Assembly: GCF_014058705.1 (NCBI RefSeq)
Contig: NZ_CP059692.1
Location: 1,121,001 to 1,185,000, forward strand
From: Aureimonas mangrovi
Lineage (GTDB): Bacteria > Pseudomonadota > Alphaproteobacteria > Rhizobiales > Rhizobiaceae
Length of the DNA stretch: 64,000 nt
Reading direction: 5' to 3'
Below the pieces are notes generated by a model that saw only the letters and a list, made by a program, of their open reading frames with translations, did not search any database and was not told the DNA's origin. Position 1 is the first letter of the stretch; every line of letters starts with the position of its first letter. This document shows positions 49,265 to 59,210 of the stretch, in pieces. Position numbers and translations under genes: made by a program.

Positions 49265-51745
49265 TCAGCGCGAAGGCCCGGCGCGCCAGATGTCGCGGGC
49301 ATACTCGCCGATTGTGCGGTCCGCCGAGAACCAGGCCATGCGCGCCGTGTTGCGCACCGAGATCTCATCCCAGCGCGCGCGGTCGGTCCAGAGCGCGTCG
49401 AGCTGACGCTGCGTGTCCCAGTAGGCACGGAAATCAGCCGCGATCATCCACCAGTCGCGGTCGCGCACTGCGTCGACCAGCGAGGCGTAGCGGCCCGGCG
49501 CGTCTGGCGAGAAAACGCCCGAGGCGATGGAATCCAGCGCCGAGCGCAAGAGAGGCTGCTCGCTCACCGCTTCCTGCCCGCCGACGCCGCGTGCGCGCCG
49601 CTCCGCGACCTCGTCGGCCTTGAGGCCGAAGATGAAGATGTTCTCCTCGCCCAGATGCTCCAGCATCTCGACATTGGCGCCGTCGAGCGTGCCGATGGTC
49701 AGCGCGCCGTTGAGGGCGAACTTCATGTTGCCGGTGCCCGAAGCTTCGAGGCCGGCGGTGGAGATCTGCTCGGAGATGTCGGCTGCCGGCATGATGATCT
49801 CGGCCAGGCTGACATTGTAGTTCGGGACGAACACCACCTTGAGGAGGTTGCGCACGGCGGGGTCGGAGTTGATGACACGGCTGACGTCGCCGGCCAGATG
49901 GATGATCTGTTTGGCCTGGACATAGGAGGGCGCTGCCTTGCCGGCGAAGATCTTGACTCGCGGCGTCCAGTCGATCTCCGGGTGGGCGCGGATCTGTTCG
50001 TAGAGCGCAACCGCCTCGATAATGTTGAGGAACTGGCGTTTGTATTCGTGGATGCGCTTGACCTGGATGTCGAAGATCGCGTCCGGGTCGAGCGAGATGG
50101 CAAGGCGCTCCTCGACGAGCGTTGCGAGCCGCTCCTTGTTGACGCGCTTCACCGCCGCGAAACGTTCGCGGAAGCTCGCGTCCTCCGCGAAGCGGTCGAG
50201 TTCTCCGAGTCTGTTGAAATCGTCCTTGAAGCCTTCGCCGATCGCGTCGGAGACGAGATCGGTCAAGCCGGGATTGGACTGGAACAGCCAACGGCGCGGC
50301 GTCACGCCGTTGGTCTTGTTCTGAATGCGGTCCGGGTAGAGCTTGTGAAGATCGTGGAACACCGTCTCCTTCATGAGTTCGGTGTGCAGGCCCGAGACGC
50401 CGTTGACCGTGTGCGAGCCGACGAAGGCCAGCTGGCCCATGCGCACGCGTCGGCCGTTGTTCTCGTCGATCAGCGAGATCGCGGCGATCTCCTCGCCCGA
50501 AAAGTCCCGCTCGGACCGCGCGCCCTGGATGATCTGCGCGTTGATCGCGTAGATGATCTGCATCTGACGCGGCAGCAGGCGCTCAAAGAGCTGCACCGGC
50601 CAGGTCTCCAGCGCCTCGGGCAGGAGCGTGTGGTTGGTGTAGGAGAACGTCTCACGCGTCACCGTCCACGCCGCGTCCCAGTCCATGCCGTGAACGTCGA
50701 CCAGAAGACGCATCAGCTCGGCAACGGAGACCGCCGGATGCGTGTCGTTGAGCTGGATCGCGACCTTGTCGGCGAGGTTCGTCAGGTCGTCGTTCAGCGC
50801 CAGATGCCGGCGGATGATGTCCTGCAGCGAGGCCGAGGAGAAGAAATACTCCTGGCGAAGGCGCAGTTCCTGGCCCGCCTGATGGGAATCGGCCGGGTAG
50901 AGAACGCGGGTGATCGCCTCGGCACGGTTGGACTCCAGAAGAGCGCCGACATGGTCGCCGGAATTGAAGGCATCGAGCAGTATCGGATCGAGCGCCTGCG
51001 CGCCCCAAAGACGCAGCGTGTTGGCGTGCGCCCCGCGCCAGCCGATCACCGGGGTGTCGTAGGCGACGGCGAGGACACGCTCGGCCGGGCGCCAGACGAA
51101 GCGTGGCTTGCCGTTGTCGTCGACCGTGGTGACCTTGCCGCCGAAGCCGATCTCGAAGGAGCGCTCCTGTCGCTCGATCTCCCACGGATTGCCGTGCTGC
51201 AGCCAGGTCTCCGGCAGCTCGACCTGCGCGCCGTCCACGATCTCCTGGCGGAAGAAACCGTGCTCGTAGCGGATACCGTAGCCGAAGCCCGGCACGCCGA
51301 GCGATGCCATGGATTCCATGAAGCAGGCGGCGAGGCGGCCGAGGCCGCCATTGCCGAGGGCCGCGTCGGGTTCCAGAAGCTCGACGAGATCGAGCTCGAC
51401 GCCGTACCGCCCGAGAGCCTCGCGCACCTGTTCGGTCAGGCCCAGATTGGAGATCGCGTCTCGCAGGAGGCGGCCAATCAGGAACTCCATCGAGAGGTAG
51501 CAGACGCGCTTGGCGCCCGATTCCCGCGTCTGCCGGTTGGACGTCAGCCACTGGTCGATGATGCGGTCGCGCACGGCGAGCGCCGTTGCATATTCCCAGT
51601 CATGCAGACGCGCGGCATCAGTCGTCTTGCCGATCGCATAGGTCAGCTTCTCGACGATCTCCTGCGCCAGCGTGTCGGCGTCGTTGCGACGCGGCTCGGA
51701 CTTCAGGGTGCGCGTACCGTTGGGCATCTTCGCGATGGCGGACAT
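49265..51745 (-). CDS. glgP: Glycogen phosphorylase
   Basis: GlgP releases glucose-1-phosphate from glycogen using pyridoxal phosphate. The 826-residue GT35 protein has the PLP-lysine signature EASGTGNMKFALNGA, IQLNDTHPAV, QVKRIHEYKRQFLN and NYNVSLAEIIMPAADISEQ (about residue 660). Length matches E. coli GlgP (815). It lies 11 bases behind pgi and 135 bases ahead of glgC. Confidence 0.97.
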   Translation of the reverse strand: MSAIAKMPNGTRTLKSEPRRNDADTLAQEIVEKLTYAIGKTTDAARLHDWEYATALAVRDRIIDQWLTSNRQTRESGAKRVCYLSMEFLIGRLLRDAISNLGLTEQVREALGRYGVELDLVELLEPDAALGNGGLGRLAACFMESMASLGVPGFGYGIRYEHGFFRQEIVDGAQVELPETWLQHGNPWEIERQERSFEIGFGGKVTTVDDNGKPRFVWRPAERVLAVAYDTPVIGWRGAHANTLRLWGAQALDPILLDAFNSGDHVGALLESNRAEAITRVLYPADSHQAGQELRLRQEYFFSSASLQDIIRRHLALNDDLTNLADKVAIQLNDTHPAVSVAELMRLLVDVHGMDWDAAWTVTRETFSYTNHTLLPEALETWPVQLFERLLPRQMQIIYAINAQIIQGARSERDFSGEEIAAISLIDENNGRRVRMGQLAFVGSHTVNGVSGLHTELMKETVFHDLHKLYPDRIQNKTNGVTPRRWLFQSNPGLTDLVSDAIGEGFKDDFNRLGELDRFAEDASFRERFAAVKRVNKERLATLVEERLAISLDPDAIFDIQVKRIHEYKRQFLNIIEAVALYEQIRAHPEIDWTPRVKIFAGKAAPSYVQAKQIIHLAGDVSRVINSDPAVRNLLKVVFVPNYNVSLAEIIMPAADISEQISTAGLEASGTGNMKFALNGALTIGTLDGANVEMLEHLGEENIFIFGLKADEVAERRARGVGGQEAVSEQPLLRSALDSIASGVFSPDAPGRYASLVDAVRDRDWWMIAADFRAYWDTQRQLDALWTDRARWDEISVRNTARMAWFSADRTIGEYARDIWRAGPSR

Positions 51746-51756
51746 CGGGAGTATCC

Positions 51757-53409
51757 TCAAGCTTTCAGATTGGCGATCGCGGACAGAAGTCCACGCGTTG
51801 AACCGTCTCGATCCTCCCCAGGTGCGACCTCTCCCTTGACCAGAGGCAGGAGCCCGGTCGCCAGCTCCTTGCCCAGTTCCACGCCCCACTGGTCGAAAGC
51901 GTTGATGCCGAACAACTGTGCCTCAACGAAGACACGGTGCTCGTAGAGGGCGATCAGCCGTCCGAAGGCATAGGGCGTCAGCTTGCCGTAGACGATCGTG
52001 ATCGAGGGCCTGTCGCCCGAAAAGACGCGGTGCGGCGCGATGCGCTCGGCCTCCTCGGGCGCCTTGCCCCCGGCGACGAGCTGTTCGCGCGCCTCCTCCA
52101 ACGTGCGGCCCCTCATCAGGGCTTCGCTCTGCGCGAGGCAGTTGGCGAGGAGCAATTCCTGATGCTCGGCGAGCTCGGTCTCGTGGGCGTTGGCTCCCAC
52201 GATGAACTCCACCGGAATGATGTCGGTGCCCTGGTGCAGAAGCTGGAAGAAGGCGTGCTGGCCGTTGGTGCCGGGCTCACCCCAGACGACCGGGCCGGTG
52301 GGCGTCGGAACCGCGCCGCCGTCGAGGCCGACATGCTTGCCGTTCGATTCCATATCGAGCTGCTGGAGATAGGCCGGCAGGCGGGCGAGACGCTGGTCGT
52401 AGGGAATGACCGCGCGCGTCGGGCACTCTTGCGCGACGCGGTGCCACCAGCCAGCGAGGCCGAGAAGAACGGGCAGGTTCGCCTCCAGCGGGGCGTCCGC
52501 GAAATGGCGGTCGAGATCGCGCGCGCCCGCCAGGAACTGCGCGAAGTCCTCTCGGCCGACGGCGATCATGACCGGCAGGCCGATCGCCGACCAGAGCGAG
52601 TAGCGACCGCCCACCCAGTCCCAGAAGCCGAAGGTGCGGTCTTCCGCAATGCCGAAGGCGGCCACCTTGTCGAGCGCGGTGGAAACGGCGCAGAAATGCG
52701 CGCCGACCGCGTCCTCGCCGAGCGCCTTGGCGATCCAGGCCCGCGCGGTGCGCGCGTTGGTCATCGTCTCGATGGTGGTGAAGGTCTTCGACGCGATGAT
52801 GAAGAGCGTCGTCGCCGGATCGAGGCTCTTCAGCGTGTCGGCGATATGCGCGCCATCGACATTGGAGACGAAATGCGTGCGCGGACCGTCGTGATAGGGC
52901 GCGAGGGCAAGGCAGGCCATCGCGGGGCCGAGATCCGAGCCGCCGATGCCGATATTGACGACGTCGGTGAAACGCTGGCCGGTCGCGCCGGTGAGCTTGC
53001 CCGAGCGGATCGCGTCCGAATAGTCGCCCATGGCGGCCAGCACCGCGGCGACGTCGTCGCCGACCGGCTCGCCGTCGACCGAAAAGCCATCCGCTGGCCG
53101 CCCGCGCAGCGCCACATGAAGGACGGCTCGCCCTTCCGTCGCGTTGATCTTCGCACCGGCGAACATCGCATCGCGTCGCGCCTCGAGGTCGCGCTCGCGC
53201 GCAAAGGCGATCAGCGCCCCGAGATCCTTCGGACCGATCGCGCATTTCGAAAGGTCGAGGAGAAGATCGTCTAGGGAGAAGGAGAACCGCTCGAAGCGGC
53301 CGGGGTCCTGCGCGAAAAAGGCCCTTGCGCCCGTCTCGCGCGCAGCCGCGCCCCGCCGCCGCAGATCCTCCGTCGCGGCACCGGCCGCCGGTTTGGAAAA
53401 TTCGCTCAC
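51757..53409 (-). CDS. pgi: Glucose-6-phosphate isomerase
   Basis: Pgi interconverts glucose-6-phosphate and fructose-6-phosphate. The 550-residue protein has [40 protein letters not shown] and the signature MESNGK plus [21 protein letters not shown] take a GTG at 53409 as start because GAGGGG lies 8 bases upstream; an ATG seven codons earlier (53430) has no ribosome site. It heads the glycogen operon, 11 bases from glgP. Confidence 0.95.
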   Translation of the reverse strand: MSEFSKPAAGAATEDLRRRGAAARETGARAFFAQDPGRFERFSFSLDDLLLDLSKCAIGPKDLGALIAFARERDLEARRDAMFAGAKINATEGRAVLHVALRGRPADGFSVDGEPVGDDVAAVLAAMGDYSDAIRSGKLTGATGQRFTDVVNIGIGGSDLGPAMACLALAPYHDGPRTHFVSNVDGAHIADTLKSLDPATTLFIIASKTFTTIETMTNARTARAWIAKALGEDAVGAHFCAVSTALDKVAAFGIAEDRTFGFWDWVGGRYSLWSAIGLPVMIAVGREDFAQFLAGARDLDRHFADAPLEANLPVLLGLAGWWHRVAQECPTRAVIPYDQRLARLPAYLQQLDMESNGKHVGLDGGAVPTPTGPVVWGEPGTNGQHAFFQLLHQGTDIIPVEFIVGANAHETELAEHQELLLANCLAQSEALMRGRTLEEAREQLVAGGKAPEEAERIAPHRVFSGDRPSITIVYGKLTPYAFGRLIALYEHRVFVEAQLFGINAFDQWGVELGKELATGLLPLVKGEVAPGEDRDGSTRGLLSAIANLKA

Positions 53410-53474
53410 GATTGAACCCCTCGATGCCATGCAAGGGCGACGGCGCCTGTGAGGGCACCGTGCCGGTCCGGGCG

Positions 53475-53503
53475 ATTATCTAAGGCATTCTCGCGATGGG
53501 GAA
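53475..53503 (-). promoter_or_regulatory. Candidate promoter of the pgi-glg operon
   Basis: Minus-strand TTCCCC, 17 bases, then GATAAT lie about 65 bases ahead of the pgi GTG in the 125-base gap after tamB. The -10 is close to consensus, the -35 poor, which would suit an activator-dependent promoter. No known operator was recognised. Confidence 0.3.
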
Positions 53504-53534
53504 GGGGGCACGCGCTCGCAGCGCCCGATCCCGG

Positions 53535-56500
53535 TCAGTATTCACGTTCGTAGAAGATGCCGACCTCGCCGCCGCCGCCTTCCGTCGCCGAGACCGCCGC
53601 GCGCGCTTTCACGTTGGCGCCAAGCTCGAGGTCGATCGAGACGCGACCGGTGGAATCCACGCCGACATAGGTGTTCTCATTGAGGTAGCTGCCGACGCCG
53701 ACCGCCGCCTGCCCGTCGGCCGTGGTGCGGATGTCGATGTCGTCGACGCCGAGTTGCGAGCGCAGATTGTCGAGGAGCCCGGACGATCCGCCGACGCCGG
53801 TCAGCGTGGCGACCGCGCTCGCGAGCTGGGCGATCTGAAGCGGCGACAGGTCCGTCGTGGCCTGCCCGAAGATCAGCCGTGCCAGCACCTCGTCCTGTGG
53901 CAGGGCAGGGGAGGAGGTGAAGGCGAAGCTCGGATTGTTCGCCGGCCCGGTGATCAGAATGCGAACCGTCGCCTCGCCGGTGTCGGAGGCGGCGACGATG
54001 TCGAGCGTCGGCACCAGATCGCCGGAGAAGGTGAGCGAAGCGCGCTCGAAATCGAGGCGGCGTGAGAGGATCTGGAAGCGTCCGCGCTGGAGTTCGAAGG
54101 CACCGACGATGGCGAGATTGGAGGACGGGCCGGTGATGCGGATGGAGCCGCCCACCTCGAGGTCGAGCCCGCGCCCACGCACGAAGACCTGGTTGGGAGC
54201 GTTCAACGTCAGGTCGAGATTGATGCCGCCGCCCCCGCCGCCAGGGGATGCCTGTTCGGGGTTGAGCTCGCGCTGCTGGCGGTAGACGGCCGGCGGCGCG
54301 TTGACGTGGCGCACGTCGATCTGCGCGAGCGAGCTCGGCAGGTTCTCCGGCACGAGGATGTTGGCCTCGCGCACGTTGATGACACCGCCGAGCGTCGGCC
54401 CACCGGTGAGCGGGCCTGTGAGGGTCAGCTGCGCGTCGACCGTCGTGGTGATGAGTTCGCCGTCGGCGTAGCGCGCGCCGTCCGCGGTGATGGTCAGATT
54501 GGCGGGAAAGCCGTCGCCGAAGCCTACCGCGCCGCCGACATTGATCGTGCCGCCCTGGCCGAGCTGGGCCGAGAAGCTCTGGAAGGTCGCGGTCTGGCCG
54601 GAGAGCGCGATCGTCGTCGTGATGTCGTTGACGACGACGTTGGAGCCCGTGTCGATGAACTGCGCCCCGGCGGTCGAGATCGTGCCGTTGACGTTCGGGC
54701 TCGCAGCGGTGCCGGACACCTGCGCGTTCACCGCGACGTTGCCGCTGACCGAACGCCCTCCCTCGGCCAGGATCCGGTTGGCGATCGAGAGCGGCGCGGT
54801 GCCGTTGAGCGAGAGATCGAAGCTCGGCGTGCCGGCGACGTTCACCGAGCCGGAGGCCGAGAAGTCGATGCCCGAGCCGGCGAGCGTCAGCGAGTTGAGG
54901 TTCACCGCGTTGTTGCCATAGGTGCCGTCCGCCGAGACGTTCAGCGGCCCGACGCCGACATCGCGGGTCTGTACGACCGAAAGGCCCGTGACGCCGACAT
55001 CGTAGGTGACGGACGGGTTGGAGATCGAGCCCGTGGCCGAGACCGTGCCGGCGATTGTGCCGGTCGGCGCGATGTCGGGCGCCACGGCGCTGGCGAGCGA
55101 AGCGGGGATCGCGGCAAGCGTGACGTCGACGTTCAACTGCTGGCCGACCGTGCCGGTCGCCGTCACCGTGCCGCCGCCCTCAAGGTCGATGCGGGCATTG
55201 GCGAGCTGCGCTGTGCCGTTGGCATAGCTGCCGGCCGCGACAGCGTTCAGCGGCGGGGCTCCGAAGGTGCGGGCCTGCGCCACGGAAACGCCCGTCGCGT
55301 TGACGTCGAACTCGGCGGCGGGGTTTGCGAGAGGGCCGGACGCCGAGACGTTGCCGGACAGGGTGCCCTGCGCACCGAGGTCCGGCACGAAGCCGTCGGC
55401 GAGCGCCAGCGGAAGCTGGTTGACGATGAGATCGATGTCGAGAAGTTCGCCGACCGTGCCCGAGACCGAAAGGCTGCCGGTTCCGACCTGGACCGTGCCG
55501 GTCTGGATCGTGGCCGTGCCGTTCTCGTACGAGCCTCGTGCCACGGCGTCGAGCGCCGGCACGTTCGCCGCACGGGTCTGCGCGACCGAAATGCCGTCGG
55601 CCGTCACGTCGAAAGTCGCGGTGGGCGCCTGGAGCGATCCGCTGGCGATGGCGTTGCCCGTGAGCGTTCCCTGGGCGCCGAGATCGGTGACGACGGCATT
55701 GGCGAGCGCGACGGGCAGATTGTCGAGGACGAGGCGCAGGTCGAGCGTCTGGCCGACGGCACCCGTCGCCGAAAGCCGCCCGCTGCCGGCGTCGATTTCG
55801 GCCCGGCGCAGATTGAGCGTGCCTTCGGCATAGGCGCCGGAGAGGTCGAGCGCGACCGTCTCGACGCCGGACTGGCGCAGGGGTGCGGCCGAGACGTTCG
55901 CGCCCGCCAGCTCGAAGCTCGCCTGCGGATTGGCGATGGAGCCCATCGCCGCGGCGTTGCCGGAGAGCGTCCCGGAAGCGTCCAGCCCGTCGACGAAGCC
56001 GTTGGCGAGGCCGACGGGCACATCGGCGAGGTCGAGCTGCAGGTTGAGGTTGCGCCCGACGCTGCCGACGGCTCGGATCTCGCCGTCGCCGATATCGGCG
56101 ACCGCGTTGTCGAAGCTGACGGTGCCGTTGCGCAACGCGCCGGCGACGTCGAGCGTGATCGGCGCAATGCCGGACGCGGCGATCTGCGCGGCGGTGATGC
56201 CGGTGCCGTCGACGTCGAAGATGACGACGGGGTTGTCCGCGCGGCCGGTCGCGCGCGCGGTGCCCGAGATGGACCCCTGTGCGTCCAGCCCGTCCACGAA
56301 GCCGTTGGCGAGCGAGACGGGGATGGCGTTGAGGGCAAGGTCGAGCGCCAGCGTCTCGCCGATGTCGCCGGTCGCGCGGATCGAGCCTTCGCCGAGGTCC
56401 AGCGTCGCCTGCTCCAGCGTCGTGACGGCGTTGCGGTAGCGGCCTTCGACGTAGAGCTGGAGCGCATCGAGGCCGGCGGCGCGCGTCTGGCTGGTCGCGA

Positions 56501-59210
56501 TCGCGGAGCCCGAGAGGGTGAAGTCTGCGCGGGGATTGCTTGCGGAGCCGGCCGCGTCGAGCGTTCCGGTCAGGAAGCCGTCGGCGTCCAGTCCCTCGAC
56601 GAAGGGATTGGCCACCGCCAGCGGGAAGGCGTCGAGCGCGACGTCGAGATCCACGCCCTCGCCGATCGTGCCCGAAGCGTTCAGCGATCCGTCGCCGACC
56701 GAGAGTGCGATCTGGCCGAGATTGGTGATGCCGCCGCCCAGGACGATCGTCGTCGGCTGGTCGAGCGAGACGGCGGCGTCCTCGATCTCCGCGCTCAGCT
56801 GGCGCAGTGCGAGCCGAACGCCCGTGTCGATGACCTGAAGGTCGCCGACGAAGGCAATCGGAACGGCGTTGACGCTGACGCCTGCGTCGATGACCGTCTG
56901 GTCGTTCAGGTTTGCGAGATCGACGTCGAGATCCTCGACGAGGAGCGTGCCGGCCTCCAGCCGTGCGGCGGCGAGCGTGCCGGCGGCCACGGGGCGCAGG
57001 AGATAGTCCGTCAGGCGCAGTTCGACGTCGAGGCCTGCCAGCGTGTTGCCGGCGGCGACGAGGCTTGCGGACGAAAGGTCCACATCGGCGACGGGCGCGC
57101 CGTCACCGCCCGTCGAGAAATTGGCCGAGCCGGAAAGATCGCCCGAGGCGTCTTGCCCAAAGAGCGCTGCGAGCGTCGACAGATCGGGTGCGGCGATGTC
57201 GACGGCACCCGTCGGCACGTTCTGCGTGTCGAGGACGACCTCGCCCGTGACCGTGTTCTCGCCCTGCTCGATCAGGAGATTGCGCAGAGCCCGCTCGCCT
57301 TCGGCCAGGGTCTCGAAGTCGGCCGTCAGGCGCAGGGGCTGCTGGTTGTAGGAACCGGAGACGGCGATGGTGCCGTTCGGCGCGTCCGGCGCGAAGGTCC
57401 CCTGAACGCGCGCGTCAAGATCGGTGAGCTCACGCCCGCTGACGAGGAGGTCGGCGCCGGTCAGCGTCAAATCGACCTGCGGGGCGGCGAGCTGGCCGCT
57501 GGCCGCGAGATCGAAGGCCGCGCGCCCGGTGAAGCCGGTCTGCGCGTTGGCGGACTGGTCGAGGCTGCCCTCGATGTCGGCTGCGATCTCCTCGCCGTTC
57601 AGGCTGGCCGAGCCGCGCACTTGAAGGCCCTCGCCATCCACCGCGAGATTGTTGGCCGACAGGACGCCCTCGGCGTTGCGCGCAACGTTGCCGGCGACGG
57701 TGACGCGCTCGCCGGCATAGGGAACGGTGGCATCGGATAGCGCCGTCGTGGCGAAATCGGTGTTCAGCGCGAGGTCGAATGTGGAGAAGTCCAGCGCCGC
57801 ATTGCCGGTGACCGCGGCGTTGGCGACAGCGGTCGACAAGGCGTTCTCGTCGAGGACGATCCCGTTCTCGGTCAGCGAGCCGGCCGCGCGCAAGGTGATC
57901 GGACCTTGAAGGAAGCGCGACTGCACGCCTTCCGGTGCCGAGGCCGAGCGGATGTTGGCGCTGACGGCGAAGGGGCCGCGCAGACTGTTGATGTCGAAGC
58001 CGGGCGTCGAGAGGCTGGCGTTCAGCTCCTGCGCTGCATAGTCGCCGAAGGACGCGGTGCGCAGCGAGGTCGTCGCCTCGACGGCGGCCGAGGACAGCGC
58101 GCCGCGCAGGGTGGCGTTCAGGCTCGAGATTTCGAGCTGGGCGCGCGATACGCCCTCACCGAAGCCGAGCGGGATCGGGTTGCCGGCGGCGGTCGCCAGC
58201 GTCACCCGCAGGTCGTTCGCCGACCCGTTCGGATCGTAGGCGCCCGCTGCGTCGAGCTGGAGATTGCCGGAGACGACACGCCCCTGATCGATGACGATCA
58301 TGCCGTTCTCGCCGAGCAGGACGGCGACGTCGACCTCGGCCGTCTCGCCGACGATATCGACATACTGCTCGGGGACGAAGGGCCCGGTGATGGTGGAGAT
58401 GTCGGCCGCGATGCGCCGGCCGTCCGCGCTGTCGGAGACCTGCGCCGAAAGCGTGATCGCACGCTCCGAGGCGATGTCGAGCGAGCCTTCGGCCGAGAAG
58501 TCGTTCAGCGGGCCGTTGCCGGTGATCGTCAGCTGCACCGGCGGGGAATCCGGCAGCGACAGGAGGCCCGCGACGATGCCGCCGGCGGGCTCGGAAGCGT
58601 TGACCTCGACGACGAGGCGGTTGTCGTCGGGCGCGAATCCGAGTTGCAACGCAATCTCGCCGGGCTGGTCGAGGCGCTGGATATTGGCCGAGACGTCGAG
58701 CGCGGTCGGGTCGTTGGTCAGCGACAAGGACGCGTTGGCCGAAAGGCGCGCAGGCGTGCCCGCGACCGCTTCGCCCAGCACGAATTCCGTGATGGCGATC
58801 TGCTGGATGTTGGCCGTGATCGAGGGCAGCGAGAAGCCGCCGGACGGCGCCTCCGGCTCGTCTGGATCGGCGGGCGCCGAGCCCGGCAGGCGCGTCAGCG
58901 TGATCTGGCCGGCGGACAGGTTCTCGATGGAGACGTTGGAGCGCGCGAGCGCCAGCGGCGACCAGTCCATCGCGAGGTCGGTCGCGGTCAGATAGACGCC
59001 GTCCGCGTCAGAGACGGTGATCTCGCCGATGCGCAGAGCCCCCGACAGCGCGCCGGACAGGCCGGTGATCTCGACCTGCGCGTTCTCCGAAGAGATGAGG
59101 TTGGCGATCTGGTTGGCGACGAACTGCTGGGCGTTCGCCGGAGCAGCCGGCGCGACGGCGAAACCGGCGGCGAGAGCGAGCGGGGCAAGGGAGCGGGAGA
59201 GCGTCATCAT
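53535..59210 (-). CDS. tamB: Translocation and assembly module protein TamB (DUF490, AsmA-like)
   Basis: TamB spans the periplasm, and with TamA it assembles outer-membrane proteins and moves phospholipids. The 1891-residue protein has a signal/anchor at residues 1-27 (PANAQQ), a long beta-rich body and a C-terminal DUF490 region with LILFGQATTDL-like RLIFGQATTDLSPLQIAQLA and ending in an aromatic terminus VGIFYEREY, suited to recognition by TamA. Residues about 866-1472 consist of six tandem modules of 101-102 residues (separate entry). The start overlaps the TGA of tamA. Length exceeds E. coli TamB (1259) but is usual for rhizobia. Confidence 0.94.
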   Translation of the reverse strand: MMTLSRSLAPLALAAGFAVAPAAPANAQQFVANQIANLISSENAQVEITGLSGALSGALRIGEITVSDADGVYLTATDLAMDWSPLALARSNVSIENLSAGQITLTRLPGSAPADPDEPEAPSGGFSLPSITANIQQIAITEFVLGEAVAGTPARLSANASLSLTNDPTALDVSANIQRLDQPGEIALQLGFAPDDNRLVVEVNASEPAGGIVAGLLSLPDSPPVQLTITGNGPLNDFSAEGSLDIASERAITLSAQVSDSADGRRIAADISTITGPFVPEQYVDIVGETAEVDVAVLLGENGMIVIDQGRVVSGNLQLDAAGAYDPNGSANDLRVTLATAAGNPIPLGFGEGVSRAQLEISSLNATLRGALSSAAVEATTSLRTASFGDYAAQELNASLSTPGFDINSLRGPFAVSANIRSASAPEGVQSRFLQGPITLRAAGSLTENGIVLDENALSTAVANAAVTGNAALDFSTFDLALNTDFATTALSDATVPYAGERVTVAGNVARNAEGVLSANNLAVDGEGLQVRGSASLNGEEIAADIEGSLDQSANAQTGFTGRAAFDLAASGQLAAPQVDLTLTGADLLVSGRELTDLDARVQGTFAPDAPNGTIAVSGSYNQQPLRLTADFETLAEGERALRNLLIEQGENTVTGEVVLDTQNVPTGAVDIAAPDLSTLAALFGQDASGDLSGSANFSTGGDGAPVADVDLSSASLVAAGNTLAGLDVELRLTDYLLRPVAAGTLAAARLEAGTLLVEDLDVDLANLNDQTVIDAGVSVNAVPIAFVGDLQVIDTGVRLALRQLSAEIEDAAVSLDQPTTIVLGGGITNLGQIALSVGDGSLNASGTIGEGVDLDVALDAFPLAVANPFVEGLDADGFLTGTLDAAGSASNPRADFTLSGSAIATSQTRAAGLDALQLYVEGRYRNAVTTLEQATLDLGEGSIRATGDIGETLALDLALNAIPVSLANGFVDGLDAQGSISGTARATGRADNPVVIFDVDGTGITAAQIAASGIAPITLDVAGALRNGTVSFDNAVADIGDGEIRAVGSVGRNLNLQLDLADVPVGLANGFVDGLDASGTLSGNAAAMGSIANPQASFELAGANVSAAPLRQSGVETVALDLSGAYAEGTLNLRRAEIDAGSGRLSATGAVGQTLDLRLVLDNLPVALANAVVTDLGAQGTLTGNAIASGSLQAPTATFDVTADGISVAQTRAANVPALDAVARGSYENGTATIQTGTVQVGTGSLSVSGTVGELLDIDLIVNQLPLALADGFVPDLGAQGTLSGNVSASGPLANPAAEFDVNATGVSVAQARTFGAPPLNAVAAGSYANGTAQLANARIDLEGGGTVTATGTVGQQLNVDVTLAAIPASLASAVAPDIAPTGTIAGTVSATGSISNPSVTYDVGVTGLSVVQTRDVGVGPLNVSADGTYGNNAVNLNSLTLAGSGIDFSASGSVNVAGTPSFDLSLNGTAPLSIANRILAEGGRSVSGNVAVNAQVSGTAASPNVNGTISTAGAQFIDTGSNVVVNDITTTIALSGQTATFQSFSAQLGQGGTINVGGAVGFGDGFPANLTITADGARYADGELITTTVDAQLTLTGPLTGGPTLGGVINVREANILVPENLPSSLAQIDVRHVNAPPAVYRQQRELNPEQASPGGGGGGINLDLTLNAPNQVFVRGRGLDLEVGGSIRITGPSSNLAIVGAFELQRGRFQILSRRLDFERASLTFSGDLVPTLDIVAASDTGEATVRILITGPANNPSFAFTSSPALPQDEVLARLIFGQATTDLSPLQIAQLASAVATLTGVGGSSGLLDNLRSQLGVDDIDIRTTADGQAAVGVGSYLNENTYVGVDSTGRVSIDLELGANVKARAAVSATEGGGGEVGIFYEREY
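54795..56615 (-). repeat. Six tandem 101-102 residue modules inside TamB
   Basis: The phrase (L/V)A-x2-(F/V)-V-x-x-L-x-A-x-G starts at codons whose first bases are 56615, 56312, 56009, 55706, 55403 and 55097. The first four steps are exactly 303 bases and the last 306. Each module continues NP-x3-F, then S/T-x-AQ-x-R, an A-x-G-x-Y-x-NGT stretch, DxGxG and G-x-VG, finally L-x4-LP. The modules are diverged in sequence but nearly constant in length, pointing to ancient duplication with structural constraint. They should form repeated turns of the lipid-carrying beta-taco groove. Confidence 0.85.

Noticed and set aside
54306..57740. Long plus-strand open frame (1144 codons) opposite tamB, and similar long antisense frames opposite ileS, glcD and the pseudouridine synthase gene
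   Set aside because: High GC at third positions leaves antisense frames open; the translations are Arg/Ala/Gly-rich with no recognisable domain or ribosome site, while the opposite strand holds clear family members.
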